Source of the DNA: Anaerosalibacter sp. Marseille-P3206
GTDB lineage: Bacteria > Bacillota > Clostridia > Tissierellales > Sporanaerobacteraceae
Assembly (NCBI RefSeq): GCF_900155565.1
Contig: NZ_FUHM01000002.1
Location: forward strand, 1,674,001 to 1,738,000
Direction: 5' to 3'
Length of the DNA stretch: 64,000 nucleotides
Shown: positions 54,062-62,321 of the stretch, one piece after another
Layout: each line of letters starts with the position of its first letter
Numbering within the stretch: position 1 is the stretch's first letter
Notes under the pieces: model-generated
Told to the model about the DNA's origin: nothing
Databases searched by the model: none
Seen by the model: the letters and a program-made list of their open reading frames with translations, nothing else
Program-made: the position numbers and the translations under genes

Positions 54062-54477
54062 TTGGATGAAAATGAACCAATGGAAAGAACCAATATGAAC
54101 TCACCATTACCAGAGATTACTTTAAAGACTACTACAGATATTTCTAATCAATCTATCAGTCAATCAGGAAATAGGAGAGTTGAAAGTATAAAAGATGATA
54201 GATTGATAGAGAAAACATATCTTATGAGAATTTTCAAGATATGTATGAAAAGATTATCAGTAATTGTGAGCTTTATGCTATAGATGAAAAATATAGAGAA
54301 GCAGTGGCTCATGCTATAAAACTATTGTTACTTGATATTGAGAAAAGTAATAATATTAAGGTAGGGGATAATTATATACCTGTTCAAATAGCCAAAAAGG
54401 TGCTTATATACAATTCTATAAATGAAATAGATATAGATATGGATTCAAAACTTAGATATGAGGATTTGATTGAATAA
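54062..54477 (+). pseudogene. Frame-broken gene of unknown family
   Basis: Two overlapping frames: 54062-54283 (MDENEPMERTNMNSPLPEIT onward) and 54241-54477 (MYEKIISNCELYAIDEKYRE onward, ending LRYEDLIE). The second has no RBS and its upstream frame reads sensibly (NISYENFQD) until a stop at 54199, so one frameshift near 54215-54235 likely split a single gene. Its last codons (GAGGATTTGATTG) recur in tail repeats near 56859 and 60765. I do not recognise the family. Confidence 0.5.
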
Positions 54478-54499
54478 GTTAGTGCCGGGGGCGAATATT
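54463..54499. repeat. Island tail repeat, copy 1
   Basis: gatttgattgaataagttag then tgccgggggcgaatatt. Copy 2 is at 56859-56901 and a diverged copy 3 at 60765-60806. Confidence 0.85.
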
Positions 54500-54541
54500 T
54501 TATGTTTGTATATTTTATATCCTATAAGTAAATAATATTTA

Positions 54542-54570
54542 TTGTCATTTGTGAAAAAATCACATATAAT
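54542..54570 (+). promoter_or_regulatory. Sigma-A promoter of the AbiL-like pair
   Basis: TTGTCA (54542), 17 bases, TATAAT (54565); 22 bases from the ATPase start. A small inverted repeat TTTGTGA...TCACA lies in the spacer and might be an operator. Confidence 0.75.
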
Positions 54571-54591
54571 ATATACAGAGGAGGGATAGAT

Positions 54592-55962
54592 ATGCTTGTT
54601 AGGTTTATATTAGAGAATTTTTTGTCATACAAGGAAAGAACAGAATTTGCTATGATTCCAGGTAATGTTAGAAGAATGAAGGATCATTTGATTGATTCAG
54701 GTGACATTAACGTGCTTAGATGTGGGACAGTTTATGGAGCTAATGCATCTGGAAAGTCTAATTTAGTTAAAGCTATAAAATTTTCATCTGATATAATAGT
54801 TAAAGGTATTGAAAATGTTGATGCTACCAATAAACATTTTAGACTTGATGATTTATCTGCAAATAAACCAAGTATTTTTGAATATGAGATATCTATAGAA
54901 AATAAAATTTATTCATATGGTTATGCGACTACGTTATCCAATAAAGAAATTATTGAAGAATGGTTATATTTAAAGAAGAGTAATGGAGAAGAATGTATTT
55001 TTGATAGGGAATGTTTACATGGTGAAACAAAAATTGAAACAGATATTAAATTTAAAGATAAAGAATCTAAAACTAGATTTGGAGTTTATATGAAAGACAT
55101 TGAACGTATGCCAAAAACATTATTTTTAACTGAAATAGCAAATAAAAATATTAAAAGTAAAGAACTTGATATTTTTAAACAAGTTTATGATTGGTTTAAG
55201 AATAAGCTTGTGGTTATATTTCCTACATCAAAGTTTTTGGGAGTTAACAGAATACCAACTGATTCAAGAATAAAAGAACAATTTAGTGAGTATTTAGAGT
55301 ATTTTGATACAGGAATTACTAATGTGGAGATAAAGGAGATAGATTCGAATAGATTTTTAAAACAATTACCTGATGATTTAAAGTTAGAATTTAATAATAT
55401 GGAACGTAATAAAAGTACTGTATTAATTATTGAAAATAAAATTTTTTCTATTGAAAAAGACAATAAAGGTCAAATTATTATTAGCAGAATAGGGATTGAA
55501 CATAATTATTCTAAAGATTTATTCGATCTTGAAGATGAATCAGATGGTACTGTAAGACTTTTTGACTTAATTCCTCTTTTGGCATTAATACCGAAGGATA
55601 AGGTAGTATTTATTGATGAAATAGATAGAAGTTTTCATCCTAAATTAACAGTAGAGTTTATAAAATTGTTTTACAAACTTTCTTTAAGAACTAAAGCTCA
55701 ATTGATAGTGACTACACATGAATCTCATTTGTTAGATCTTAATTTATTTAGAAGAGATGAGATTTGGTTTGTAGAGAGGAATAAAGAAGGTAGTTCAGAA
55801 ATATATTCTCTTGATATTTTTAAAGATAGATATGATAAAAAAATAGAAAAAGATTATTTGATTGGTAGATATGGAGCTATACCAATTTTTGAACATTTAA
55901 ATTCTATTGATTGTGGGGGAAATAAAAATGGGAAGGCTGAGAACACGGACAAGATACAATAA
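54592..55962 (+). CDS. AAA-15-type ATPase, AbiLi/RloA-like defence protein
   Basis: A 456-residue ABC/AAA-type ATPase of the COG1106 (RloA) group. Walker A is GANASGKSN (about 49-57), the D-loop region shows DESDGTVRLFDLIPLL and Walker B is KVVFIDEIDRSFHP, then a switch His in VTTHESHLLD. The N-terminus RFILENFLSYKERTEF is typical. The next gene is RloB-like; together they resemble lactococcal AbiL and, in layout, PARIS systems (ATPase plus toprim-type effector). The two genes overlap by 35 bases. Confidence 0.87.
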   Translation: MLVRFILENFLSYKERTEFAMIPGNVRRMKDHLIDSGDINVLRCGTVYGANASGKSNLVKAIKFSSDIIVKGIENVDATNKHFRLDDLSANKPSIFEYEISIENKIYSYGYATTLSNKEIIEEWLYLKKSNGEECIFDRECLHGETKIETDIKFKDKESKTRFGVYMKDIERMPKTLFLTEIANKNIKSKELDIFKQVYDWFKNKLVVIFPTSKFLGVNRIPTDSRIKEQFSEYLEYFDTGITNVEIKEIDSNRFLKQLPDDLKLEFNNMERNKSTVLIIENKIFSIEKDNKGQIIISRIGIEHNYSKDLFDLEDESDGTVRLFDLIPLLALIPKDKVVFIDEIDRSFHPKLTVEFIKLFYKLSLRTKAQLIVTTHESHLLDLNLFRRDEIWFVERNKEGSSEIYSLDIFKDRYDKKIEKDYLIGRYGAIPIFEHLNSIDCGGNKNGKAENTDKIQ

Positions 55963-56782
55963 GAGGAGCTATGAAAGTGAATCTAAAGATCCAAATAAAG
56001 TTTTTATTATAGCTGTTGAAGGTAATGAAACTGAAGCACAGTATTTTTGTGGCCTTGAGAACAATAGTAAGTATTTGGGAATACCTAGTACGGTGAGAAT
56101 TGAAGTTCTGGATAGATATGATACCAAAAGTGCACCTAAGTATGTGGTAGAGTTATTAGAAGAATACATAAGAGAAGGATATACTACTACTTTTATTGAC
56201 AAATTTAAAGATACTATTGAAAATGCAGGGCTAGGGGATACTGCTGAAAACCTTATTAGAAAATATTTTGAGGATAAAATATCTTCGGAAACAAGAAAAG
56301 AGATGGAGAGGCTTATATATGAGGCTGATCGAGATAGAATATATTATCAGTATTTAGAAACTTGGAATATAGATAAAAAAGAATTTTGTGTTGTCTTTGA
56401 TAGAGATAAACAGAGTACAAAACCTTGGGATTTTTCTCAAGTAGTTAAAGATTCTATAGAAAAGGGCTATAGAGTAGTTATTACTAATCCTTGTTTTGAG
56501 TTTTGGCTTTTATTGCATGTATGTGATGTACAAAAGGAATATTCCTTAGATGAAATAATACAAAATAGGTCAGTTAGTAGGGATAAAAATTTTGTTGATA
56601 GTAAACTATCTGAGATTTTAGGTGGATACAATAAGTCTAATATAAAATTTGAAGAAATATTTATGAATAAAATTGATATTGCTATAAAAAGAGAAAAAGA
56701 ATATGCAACTTATTGGAAAGATATTATTAATAATGTTGGTAGCAATGTTGGGAGTTTTATTGAGGATATAAGGAAGAGATGA
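55928..56782 (+). CDS. RloB-like protein (AbiLii-like effector)
   Basis: A 284-residue RloB family protein. The N-terminal NKVFIIAVEGNETEAQYF has the acidic residue (Glu31) of a toprim-like fold; later VVFDRDKQSTKPWDF and ITNPCFEFWLLLHVCD are RloB hallmarks. ATG at 55928 follows tgggggaaat. It overlaps the ATPase gene in another frame, so synthesis is coupled. Likely the effector triggered by the ATPase during phage attack; the activity (perhaps tRNA or DNA cleavage) is not known from sequence. Confidence 0.85.
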   Translation: MGRLRTRTRYNKRSYESESKDPNKVFIIAVEGNETEAQYFCGLENNSKYLGIPSTVRIEVLDRYDTKSAPKYVVELLEEYIREGYTTTFIDKFKDTIENAGLGDTAENLIRKYFEDKISSETRKEMERLIYEADRDRIYYQYLETWNIDKKEFCVVFDRDKQSTKPWDFSQVVKDSIEKGYRVVITNPCFEFWLLLHVCDVQKEYSLDEIIQNRSVSRDKNFVDSKLSEILGGYNKSNIKFEEIFMNKIDIAIKREKEYATYWKDIINNVGSNVGSFIEDIRKR

Positions 56783-56818
56783 TTTTGTGAATAGTATGAA
56801 GGGACAAAGTGTTGCTAT

Positions 56819-56848
56819 AGGCTCTACAAAAGTAGGGCTTATTTTTTT
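56819..56848 (+). terminator. Terminator after the AbiL-like pair
   Basis: Stem AGGCTCTAC / GTAGGGCTT (one bulge or mismatch) with a T-run. Confidence 0.65.
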
Positions 56849-56858
56849 AGATTTAAAA

Positions 56859-56901
56859 TTTGATTGAATAAGTTAGTAAGTTAGTGCCGGGGTCGAATAT
56901 T
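56859..56901. repeat. Island tail repeat, copy 2
   Basis: tttgattgaataagttagta then agttagtgccggggtcgaatatt in two parts; differs from copy 1 by a duplicated agttagta. It abuts head repeat copy 2. Confidence 0.85.
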
Positions 56902-56902
56902 A

Positions 56903-56978
56903 AGAATTGCTTATATTTCTCCATTCGAATATAATTAAGATAAAAACATAATATATAGCTACTAGAGAAGAAAAGGGG
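56903..56978. repeat. Island head repeat, copy 2
   Basis: agaattgcttatatttctcc and attcgaatataattaaga, identical to copy 1 at 37 of 38 bases, followed by a diverged but alignable stretch ending in aaaagggg. Confidence 0.85.
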
Positions 56979-57033
56979 AGTATAAGTTATGGACAATGGT
57001 ATTATCTTAGTTTAAATTAAGGGAGGTAATTAT

Positions 57034-57462
57034 GTGGATCAAGATGTCCGTTGGATTCAAAGATTCAATAACTATAAAAAGGCACTGAAGCAACTTCAAG
57101 GGGCAGTAGAATTAATGAAAAAAAGAGAACTTTCAATACTTGAGAAACAAGGAGTTATACAGGCTTTTGAATATACTCATGAATTAGCATGGAAGACTTT
57201 AAAGGATTTTCTCGAAAGTAAAGGAAATACAGACATATATGGCTCAAGGGATGCTACCAAAAAAGCTTTTTTACTAGACTTGATAGAAGATGGAGACATA
57301 TGGATGCAAATGATAAAAAGCCGTAACTTAACTAGTCACACATATGACGAAAGTACAGCTGATGATATTATTACCCTTGTAAAAGATTTATATTTTGAAC
57401 AATTTGAAAATTTAAGAATCAAAATGGAACGATTGGAAAAGGAAGAGAGTAAAAAGATATGA
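57034..57462 (+). CDS. HepT-like HEPN protein (HI0074-type nucleotidyltransferase partner)
   Basis: A 142-residue four-helix HEPN protein of the family that pairs with minimal nucleotidyltransferases. Key segments are FEYTHELAWKTLKDFLESKG, SRDATKKAF and SRNLTSHTYDES. The RNase motif R-x4-H is R97-N-L-T-S-H102, followed by T-Y104, the tyrosine that is AMPylated in MntA-HepT systems. GTG start after gggaggtaat. The antitoxin gene that overlaps its stop (ATGA) is truncated, so this toxin-like protein may be uncontrolled, inactive, or repurposed. Confidence 0.85.
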   Translation: MDQDVRWIQRFNNYKKALKQLQGAVELMKKRELSILEKQGVIQAFEYTHELAWKTLKDFLESKGNTDIYGSRDATKKAFLLDLIEDGDIWMQMIKSRNLTSHTYDESTADDIITLVKDLYFEQFENLRIKMERLEKEESKKI

Positions 57463-57633
57463 AATATGGGTTAAATGAGAATACATTAGAAAGTATAATT
57501 AGTATTTTTGCTAATCATTCAAAAATAGAAAAAGTATTGCTTTATGGTTCCAGGGCAAAAGGAAATTATAGAAAATTAGGATTTGATTAATCATATCAAT
57601 AGAATAGGGATTATGATATACCAAAGAAGTTAA
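57459..57633 (+). pseudogene. Broken MntA-type minimal nucleotidyltransferase
   Basis: Begins ATGAAATATGG overlapping the HEPN stop. The first 43 codons end KVLLYGSRAKGNYRKLGFD then stop: the GSRAKG half of the active site is present, but the SDxD half is absent. In another frame the DNA then reads DLINHINRIGIMIYQRS, the typical MNT C-terminus. So about 150-200 bases including the catalytic Asp pair were deleted and the frame shifted. A full member has about 100 residues. Confidence 0.82.
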
Positions 57634-57651
57634 TAAGTTCTATTTAGCTAA

Positions 57652-57678
57652 AAGCTCTACATAAAATAGGGCTTTTTT
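57652..57678 (+). terminator. Terminator after the HEPN/MNT pair
   Basis: AAGCTCTA / TAGGGCTT stem (G-U or mismatch) with T-run; similar to the terminator at 56819. Confidence 0.6.
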
Positions 57679-57692
57679 AAAATATTCTCCTA

Positions 57693-57721
57693 TTGAAACA
57701 TATGTTTGGCTAGTGTATAAT
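57693..57721 (+). promoter_or_regulatory. Sigma-A promoter of the methyltransferase genes
   Basis: TTGAAA (57693), 17 bases, TATAAT (57716); 32 bases from the start codon. Confidence 0.75.
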
Positions 57722-57752
57722 TATATTATTAAAGGGTTAAGGGAGAGATAAT

Positions 57753-58490
57753 ATGGATTGGGAACCTAGGGATTATAAAATGGAAACTACTACATTATGG
57801 AGTTTTCCAGAAAGAGGAAAATGGGCTACTCATAATGGAGAATATAGAGGAAATTGGTCACCATATATACCTAGAAATATTATCGAAAGGTATTCTTGTA
57901 AAGATGATATTGTACTAGATCAGTTTATGGGAAGTGGTACTACTTTGATAGAGACGAAATTGTTGGAAAGAAAAGGGATTGGAGTTGACATTAATCCTAT
58001 AGCTATAAAAATAGCAAAAAGGAATTTGAGTTTTGATAAAAATAGAGAGTATGAACCTAGAATTTTCAATGGAGATGCAAGGAATTTATACTTTATACCT
58101 GATAATAAAATTGATTTGATTTGCACTCATCCACCATATTCAAATATAATTAGATATAGTCAAGGAATAAAAGGAGATTTATCTAATTGTGACATTGATA
58201 AGTTTGTAGATGAAATGAGTATTGTTGCTAAAGAATCGTTTAGAGTATTAAAGGAAAATAAGTATTGTGCAATATTGATAGGAGATACGAGAAAGTCTAA
58301 ACACATAGTACCACTTGGATTTAAGGTGATGGAAAAGTATTTGGAAGCAGGTTTTGTGTTAAAAGAGATAATTATTAAAGAACAGCATAATTGCAAAACA
58401 ACAGATTATTGGTATGAAAAGAGTGTAAAACATAATTTTTTGCTAATTGCTCATGAGTATTTGTTTGTATTTAGGAAACCTAATTTTTAG
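57753..58490 (+). CDS. DNA N4/N6 methyltransferase
   Basis: A 245-residue amino-methyltransferase. The SAM motif is DQFMGSGTTLIETKLLERKG with IGVDINP; the catalytic motif is THPPYSNIIRYS, an (N/D/S)PPY variant with His first. The order is SAM motif then catalytic motif with little between, and no long target-recognition domain. It precedes a Dam-like methyltransferase and an endonuclease-like gene. In DpnII-type systems a second methyltransferase (DpnA) protects single-stranded DNA, and this could be a functional match; target unknown. Confidence 0.8.
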   Translation: MDWEPRDYKMETTTLWSFPERGKWATHNGEYRGNWSPYIPRNIIERYSCKDDIVLDQFMGSGTTLIETKLLERKGIGVDINPIAIKIAKRNLSFDKNREYEPRIFNGDARNLYFIPDNKIDLICTHPPYSNIIRYSQGIKGDLSNCDIDKFVDEMSIVAKESFRVLKENKYCAILIGDTRKSKHIVPLGFKVMEKYLEAGFVLKEIIIKEQHNCKTTDYWYEKSVKHNFLLIAHEYLFVFRKPNF

Positions 58491-58520
58491 TAATCAGCAT
58501 TTTGTTAGGAGAGGATTTTC

Positions 58521-59357
58521 GTGAAAAATGATGAATTAGTGATGCCAGTTGTTAAATGGGTAGGAGGAAAAAGACAGTTACTTACTGAGATTGATAAATA
58601 TATACCTTCTCATTTTTCTACTTATTATGAGCCATTTTTAGGTGGAGGAGCTGTGTTTTTTTATTTACAACCCCAAAAAGCAATAGTAAATGATATAAAT
58701 GAAGAACTAATTAATTTATATAAAGTTATAAAGGATAATGTTGAAGAATTAATAGTGGATTTAAAAAAACATAAAAATGAACCTGATTATTTTTATAGCA
58801 TAAGGGAGTTAGATAGGGATATAGAGGTGTATAAGAAATTAAATCTTGTTGAAAGGGCTTCTAGAATACATTATTTAAACAAAACTTGTTATAATGGATT
58901 ATTTAGAGTAAATTCTCAAGGACAGTTTAATGTACCTTTTGGAAGATATAAAAACCCTAATATTGTAAATGAGACAACTTTGAGAGCGGTTAGTAATTAT
59001 TTTAATAGTTCTAATATAATATTTAAATGTTGTGATTTTGAAGAGGCGGTTAAAGGAGCTAGGAAAGGTAGTTTTATATATTTTGATCCACCTTATGATC
59101 CAGTTAGTGATACTAGTAGTTTTACAGGTTATGATAAAGGTGGCTTTAGTAGGGAAGAACAAATAAGGCTAAAAAAGCTATGTGACAAATTGAATGATAG
59201 AGGTATTAAGTTTTTACTTTCAAATTCTGAAACGGACTTTATATTAGATTTATATAGAGATTATAAGATAGAAATTGTTCAAGCCAAGAGAACCATTAAT
59301 TCAAAAGGAAATAAGAGGGGAGAAGTGAATGAGGTGTTGGTGATGAATTATGAGTAA
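58521..59357 (+). CDS. Dam-type DNA adenine methyltransferase
   Basis: A 278-residue class-alpha N6-adenine methyltransferase. VVKWVGGKRQLLTEIDKYIP is the Dam N-terminus, YYEPFLGGGAVFFYL the SAM motif, a target region follows (about 60-180), and YFDPPYDP the catalytic motif. This is the M.DpnII/Dam family, many of which modify GATC. GTG start after aggagagg. It overlaps the endonuclease gene by 8 bases. Confidence 0.92.
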   Translation: MKNDELVMPVVKWVGGKRQLLTEIDKYIPSHFSTYYEPFLGGGAVFFYLQPQKAIVNDINEELINLYKVIKDNVEELIVDLKKHKNEPDYFYSIRELDRDIEVYKKLNLVERASRIHYLNKTCYNGLFRVNSQGQFNVPFGRYKNPNIVNETTLRAVSNYFNSSNIIFKCCDFEEAVKGARKGSFIYFDPPYDPVSDTSSFTGYDKGGFSREEQIRLKKLCDKLNDRGIKFLLSNSETDFILDLYRDYKIEIVQAKRTINSKGNKRGEVNEVLVMNYE

Positions 59358-60627
59358 AACAAAGAATGATCTAGCTTGGGACAAGTTATTTGATAAATAT
59401 AATATATTAACTGAAATAGATAGAAAAGGTTTTTTTGAGATTTCATCAGCTCAAATTAATGAGTATAGAGAGGCTAGATTAGCGACTAAGTTTGATCACA
59501 AGATCAATTTGCCAAAGCTATTTAAGGATAACCATTTATCAATATTACCAATAACTAGGGGGAGTTATATAATATCTTCTTTCGAAGCTTACAAAGAGTT
59601 TGATGAAATAAATGCAGAAATAACAAAATTTACTTTTCCGGGAAATATAGAAAGTATTGACTATGAAAATATAACATCTGAAGCTATGGCAATTAATTGT
59701 GCCTATGTGTCAGGGATATTATCTGATTTTCTTCAAGAAAAGAGCCTATTACCTACAGTTAGTGGTAGAATGAGTTCAGAAGAGTTTTCATTTTATATTA
59801 ATAATTCTAATATCAAGAGAAATGTAGAGGTCATGGTTTCAAATTCTCAAATAGAAATCGATGGTGGATATGAGGGTTTAGATAGTCTTGCTTTAATAGA
59901 GGCTAAAAACTCAATTTCAGATGATTTTTTGGTAAGGCAATTGTATTATCCTTTTAGATTATGGGACAATAAGATAACAAAGACGATTAGACCAATTTTC
60001 ATGGTATATTCTAATGGTATATTTACATTATATGAGTACGATTTTAAAGTACCCAATAATTATAATTCATTAGTTTTATTAAAGCAAAAAAATTATACTC
60101 TAGAACAAGATACTATTAGCTTAGATGATATAAAATGTATATTAAAAAGTGTAAAAGTAATTGAGGAACCAAGAATTCAATTTCCACAAGCAGACAATAT
60201 GAAAAGATTAATAAATTTAATTGAACTATTATATAACAATGAAATGACAAGAGAAGAAATAACGACTACCTATGATTTTGATCCAAGACAAACCAACTAC
60301 TATGCGGATGCTGGCAGGTACTTGGGAATAATAGGTAAAAGGAAAGAAGATAGAGAAACAATTTACTATTTAACTGATGAAGGTGAGAAACTTTTTAAAA
60401 TGAACTTAAAGGAAAGGCAACTTAAATTTGTTGAAACAATACTTAAATACAATGTTTTTAACGGCACATTAAAAGAATATTTTAAAACAGGTGAAATGCC
60501 AAATAAGGAAAAGATAGTTAAAATAATGAAGGTATCAAATTTATATAGAATAGGATCTGATAGTACATTTGAGAGGCGAGCACAGACTGTTTCAAGTTGG
60601 ATAAACTGGATTTTACAACTAACCTAA
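59350..60627 (+). CDS. Type II restriction endonuclease-like protein
   Basis: A 425-residue protein overlapping the Dam-type gene. A probable PD-(D/E)XK core is EIDGGYEGLDSLALIEAKNS (residues with D about 177 and E-x-K about 189-191). The C-terminal 130 residues (MTREEITTTYDFDPRQTNYY and YLTDEGEKLF) look like winged-helix DNA-binding modules. It likely cuts the sites protected by the adjacent methylase. No close named enzyme is recognised; specificity is unknown, though a GATC-like site is a reasonable guess from the methylase. Confidence 0.78.
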   Translation: MSKTKNDLAWDKLFDKYNILTEIDRKGFFEISSAQINEYREARLATKFDHKINLPKLFKDNHLSILPITRGSYIISSFEAYKEFDEINAEITKFTFPGNIESIDYENITSEAMAINCAYVSGILSDFLQEKSLLPTVSGRMSSEEFSFYINNSNIKRNVEVMVSNSQIEIDGGYEGLDSLALIEAKNSISDDFLVRQLYYPFRLWDNKITKTIRPIFMVYSNGIFTLYEYDFKVPNNYNSLVLLKQKNYTLEQDTISLDDIKCILKSVKVIEEPRIQFPQADNMKRLINLIELLYNNEMTREEITTTYDFDPRQTNYYADAGRYLGIIGKRKEDRETIYYLTDEGEKLFKMNLKERQLKFVETILKYNVFNGTLKEYFKTGEMPNKEKIVKIMKVSNLYRIGSDSTFERRAQTVSSWINWILQLT

Positions 60628-60764
60628 ACATTCTCTCAGCACTAATAAAATCAAAACCTAGCCATGGTTTTGAACTGACCTTTGTCAAGTAGACAGATAA
60701 ATTAATTAAAAAATGCAAGTATAACTATTAAATATTGTGGAGCTTGGTAGTGAATGTGCAGAAG

Positions 60765-60806
60765 ATGAGGATTTGATTGCAAAAGTTAGTAAGTTAGTGC
60801 TGGGGG
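60765..60806. repeat. Island tail repeat, copy 3 with coding remnant
   Basis: atgaggatttgattgcaaaa then gttagtaagttagtgctggggg. The frame reads EDEDLIAKVSKLVLGVLK to a stop, so the tail repeats seem to derive from the 3' end of one gene family. 60628-60764 has only decayed short frames. Confidence 0.7.
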
Positions 60807-60851
60807 TTTTAAAACAGTATACTTAAAACTAACTAAAATTACTTAAAAACA

Positions 60852-60880
60852 TTGCATATTAAATAAATTTATACTATACT
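60852..60880 (+). promoter_or_regulatory. Promoter at the left of the IS607-type element
   Basis: TTGCAT (60852), 17 bases, TATACT (60875). An inverted repeat CTTTATAGTAAG (60879) / CTTACTATAAAAG (60908) just downstream may be an operator or a transposon-end hairpin. Confidence 0.6.
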
Positions 60881-60892
60881 TTATAGTAAGGG

Positions 60893-60988
60893 GTGATTAT
60901 CATAAAACTTACTATAAAAGAAGCAAGTGAATATTTAGGAGTTGCAAAATCAACTCTAAGAAGATGGGAAGATGAACTATTCAAATAG
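60893..60988 (+). pseudogene. Truncated IS607-type TnpA (MerR-like HTH only)
   Basis: A 31-codon frame from GTG 60893 reads KLTIKEASEYLGVAKSTLRR then WEDELFK and stops. This is the MerR-like DNA-binding start of an IS607 serine transposase; the resolvase domain is absent. It runs straight into the TnpB RBS (aaaggcggtg), so an internal deletion joined the two. The element should no longer move on its own but the HTH peptide could still be made. Confidence 0.75.
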
Positions 60989-61001
60989 CCAAAGGCGGTG
61001 A

Positions 61002-62321
61002 ATGAATGTAATGATATTCAATAGAAAAATAGAAGTTATCTTTACAAAACAAGATGAATTAATTCTAGATGGACAATCTAAAATATGTAATTGGCTATAC
61101 AATCACCTATTGGAAATGACAATAAAAGATTATAAAGAAAATAATAATGACAAAAAACTCTTGACAGGAAGGAACTTAAGAAATCAAGTTCCAATACTAA
61201 AACAAGAGTTTATTTTTTTATACTCAGTACATTCATCACCACTCAAAAACACAGCAATAAGACTGAAAGAAACATACAAAAAATTTTTCAACAATGAAAC
61301 AGGATATCCTAAATTCAAATCATGGAAAAAACATTGGTTTTCACTATATTATGATGAACCAAACAAAGGCTTTAAACTAATAGAAAACAAAAATTTACAA
61401 ATATCCTTAGGAATAAATAAAGAAAATAAAAGAATAAAAGTAATAGGAAAACTAAAAGAAAATTTAAATTTAAGAAACACAGACAAAATAAAAAACTTCA
61501 GATTATGCAAACAACAAGGCAACAAATTCTATGCAATATTTTGTATAGAAAGAAAAGACATAGACAAAAAAGAAACAAACAAATGGATAGCAATAGACCA
61601 AAATCATAAAAACTTCTTTGTAGCCATAGATAATACTGGAGTAAGTTATGAATTTGAAAAACTGCCACAAACAAAATATTGGGACAAAGTAATAGATGAA
61701 ATAAAATCAAAGAGAGATTTATGCAGCAGAAAATCAAAACTAATAGAAACAGAAACAGGGAGAAGCTATTACCTACCAAGCAAAAGATGGACAAAGCTAA
61801 ACAAAGCATTAGACAATGCTTACCACAAGAGACGAGAACAAATAAAGTCAAGTTGTTATAGCATTGCTAATTGGATAGCAAAAAACTATGACTATGTAGC
61901 AATAAGAGACTATACTCCTAGTCTTAATACTGCAACTTATGATAATATGCATAGAAGCATGTTAAATCAAGAAATAATAGGAGAATTTAGAAACATACTA
62001 AAATGGGTAATGGAAAGAAGCGGTAAACACTATTCAAAAGTAGACGAAAAAGATACAACTAAAAATTGTTGTATATGTGGAAATAAAGAAAAGAAAGATC
62101 CACAGATAAGAGAATTTACATGTCAAAAATGTAAAACTAAATTATCAAGAGATATAAACAGTAGTGTTAATATAGCTAAAAAAGATAAATTATTGTCTGG
62201 TTCGGACTATGTTGATTGGGATTTATACAACTCAACATATACAGCTAAATGGAATTTTAAAAAAAGTAAAATTCTATTTACTGGCCATACGTTAGAGAAA
62301 TCTAATATATGGATGAATTAA
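61002..62321 (+). CDS. tnpB: TnpB-type RNA-guided nuclease homologue with altered RuvC-II
   Basis: A 439-residue TnpB of an IS607/IS605 element. N-terminal OrfB helix region, RuvC-I Asp in WIAIDQNHKNF (D199), zinc ribbon C356/C359/C374/C377 and RuvC-III Asp in SRDINSSVNIA (D384) are present. The RuvC-II motif is YVAIRDYTP, with Arg302 where the catalytic Glu normally stands. So it may be nuclease-dead, or use a rearranged site such as the acidic VDEKD before the zinc ribbon. Follows the tnpA remnant; a guide-RNA region would be expected at or just past the 3' end. Confidence 0.92.
   Translation: MNVMIFNRKIEVIFTKQDELILDGQSKICNWLYNHLLEMTIKDYKENNNDKKLLTGRNLRNQVPILKQEFIFLYSVHSSPLKNTAIRLKETYKKFFNNETGYPKFKSWKKHWFSLYYDEPNKGFKLIENKNLQISLGINKENKRIKVIGKLKENLNLRNTDKIKNFRLCKQQGNKFYAIFCIERKDIDKKETNKWIAIDQNHKNFFVAIDNTGVSYEFEKLPQTKYWDKVIDEIKSKRDLCSRKSKLIETETGRSYYLPSKRWTKLNKALDNAYHKRREQIKSSCYSIANWIAKNYDYVAIRDYTPSLNTATYDNMHRSMLNQEIIGEFRNILKWVMERSGKHYSKVDEKDTTKNCCICGNKEKKDPQIREFTCQKCKTKLSRDINSSVNIAKKDKLLSGSDYVDWDLYNSTYTAKWNFKKSKILFTGHTLEKSNIWMN

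Noticed and set aside
57843-58490. Second complete restriction-modification system
   Set aside because: The first methylase has no separate endonuclease beside it; it is more simply part of the block with the Dam-type methylase and endonuclease.
60671-60703. tgaactgacctttgtcaagt-like sequence as the end of an IS3-family element
   Set aside because: It resembles IS3-type ends but no partner inverted repeat or transposase is visible, so it is not annotated.
61002-62321. TnpB as a flagellin-targeting repressor
   Set aside because: The idea is attractive because flagellin lies 20 kb away, but no guide sequence matching flagellin was identified by eye, so it stays a test to run and not a claim.
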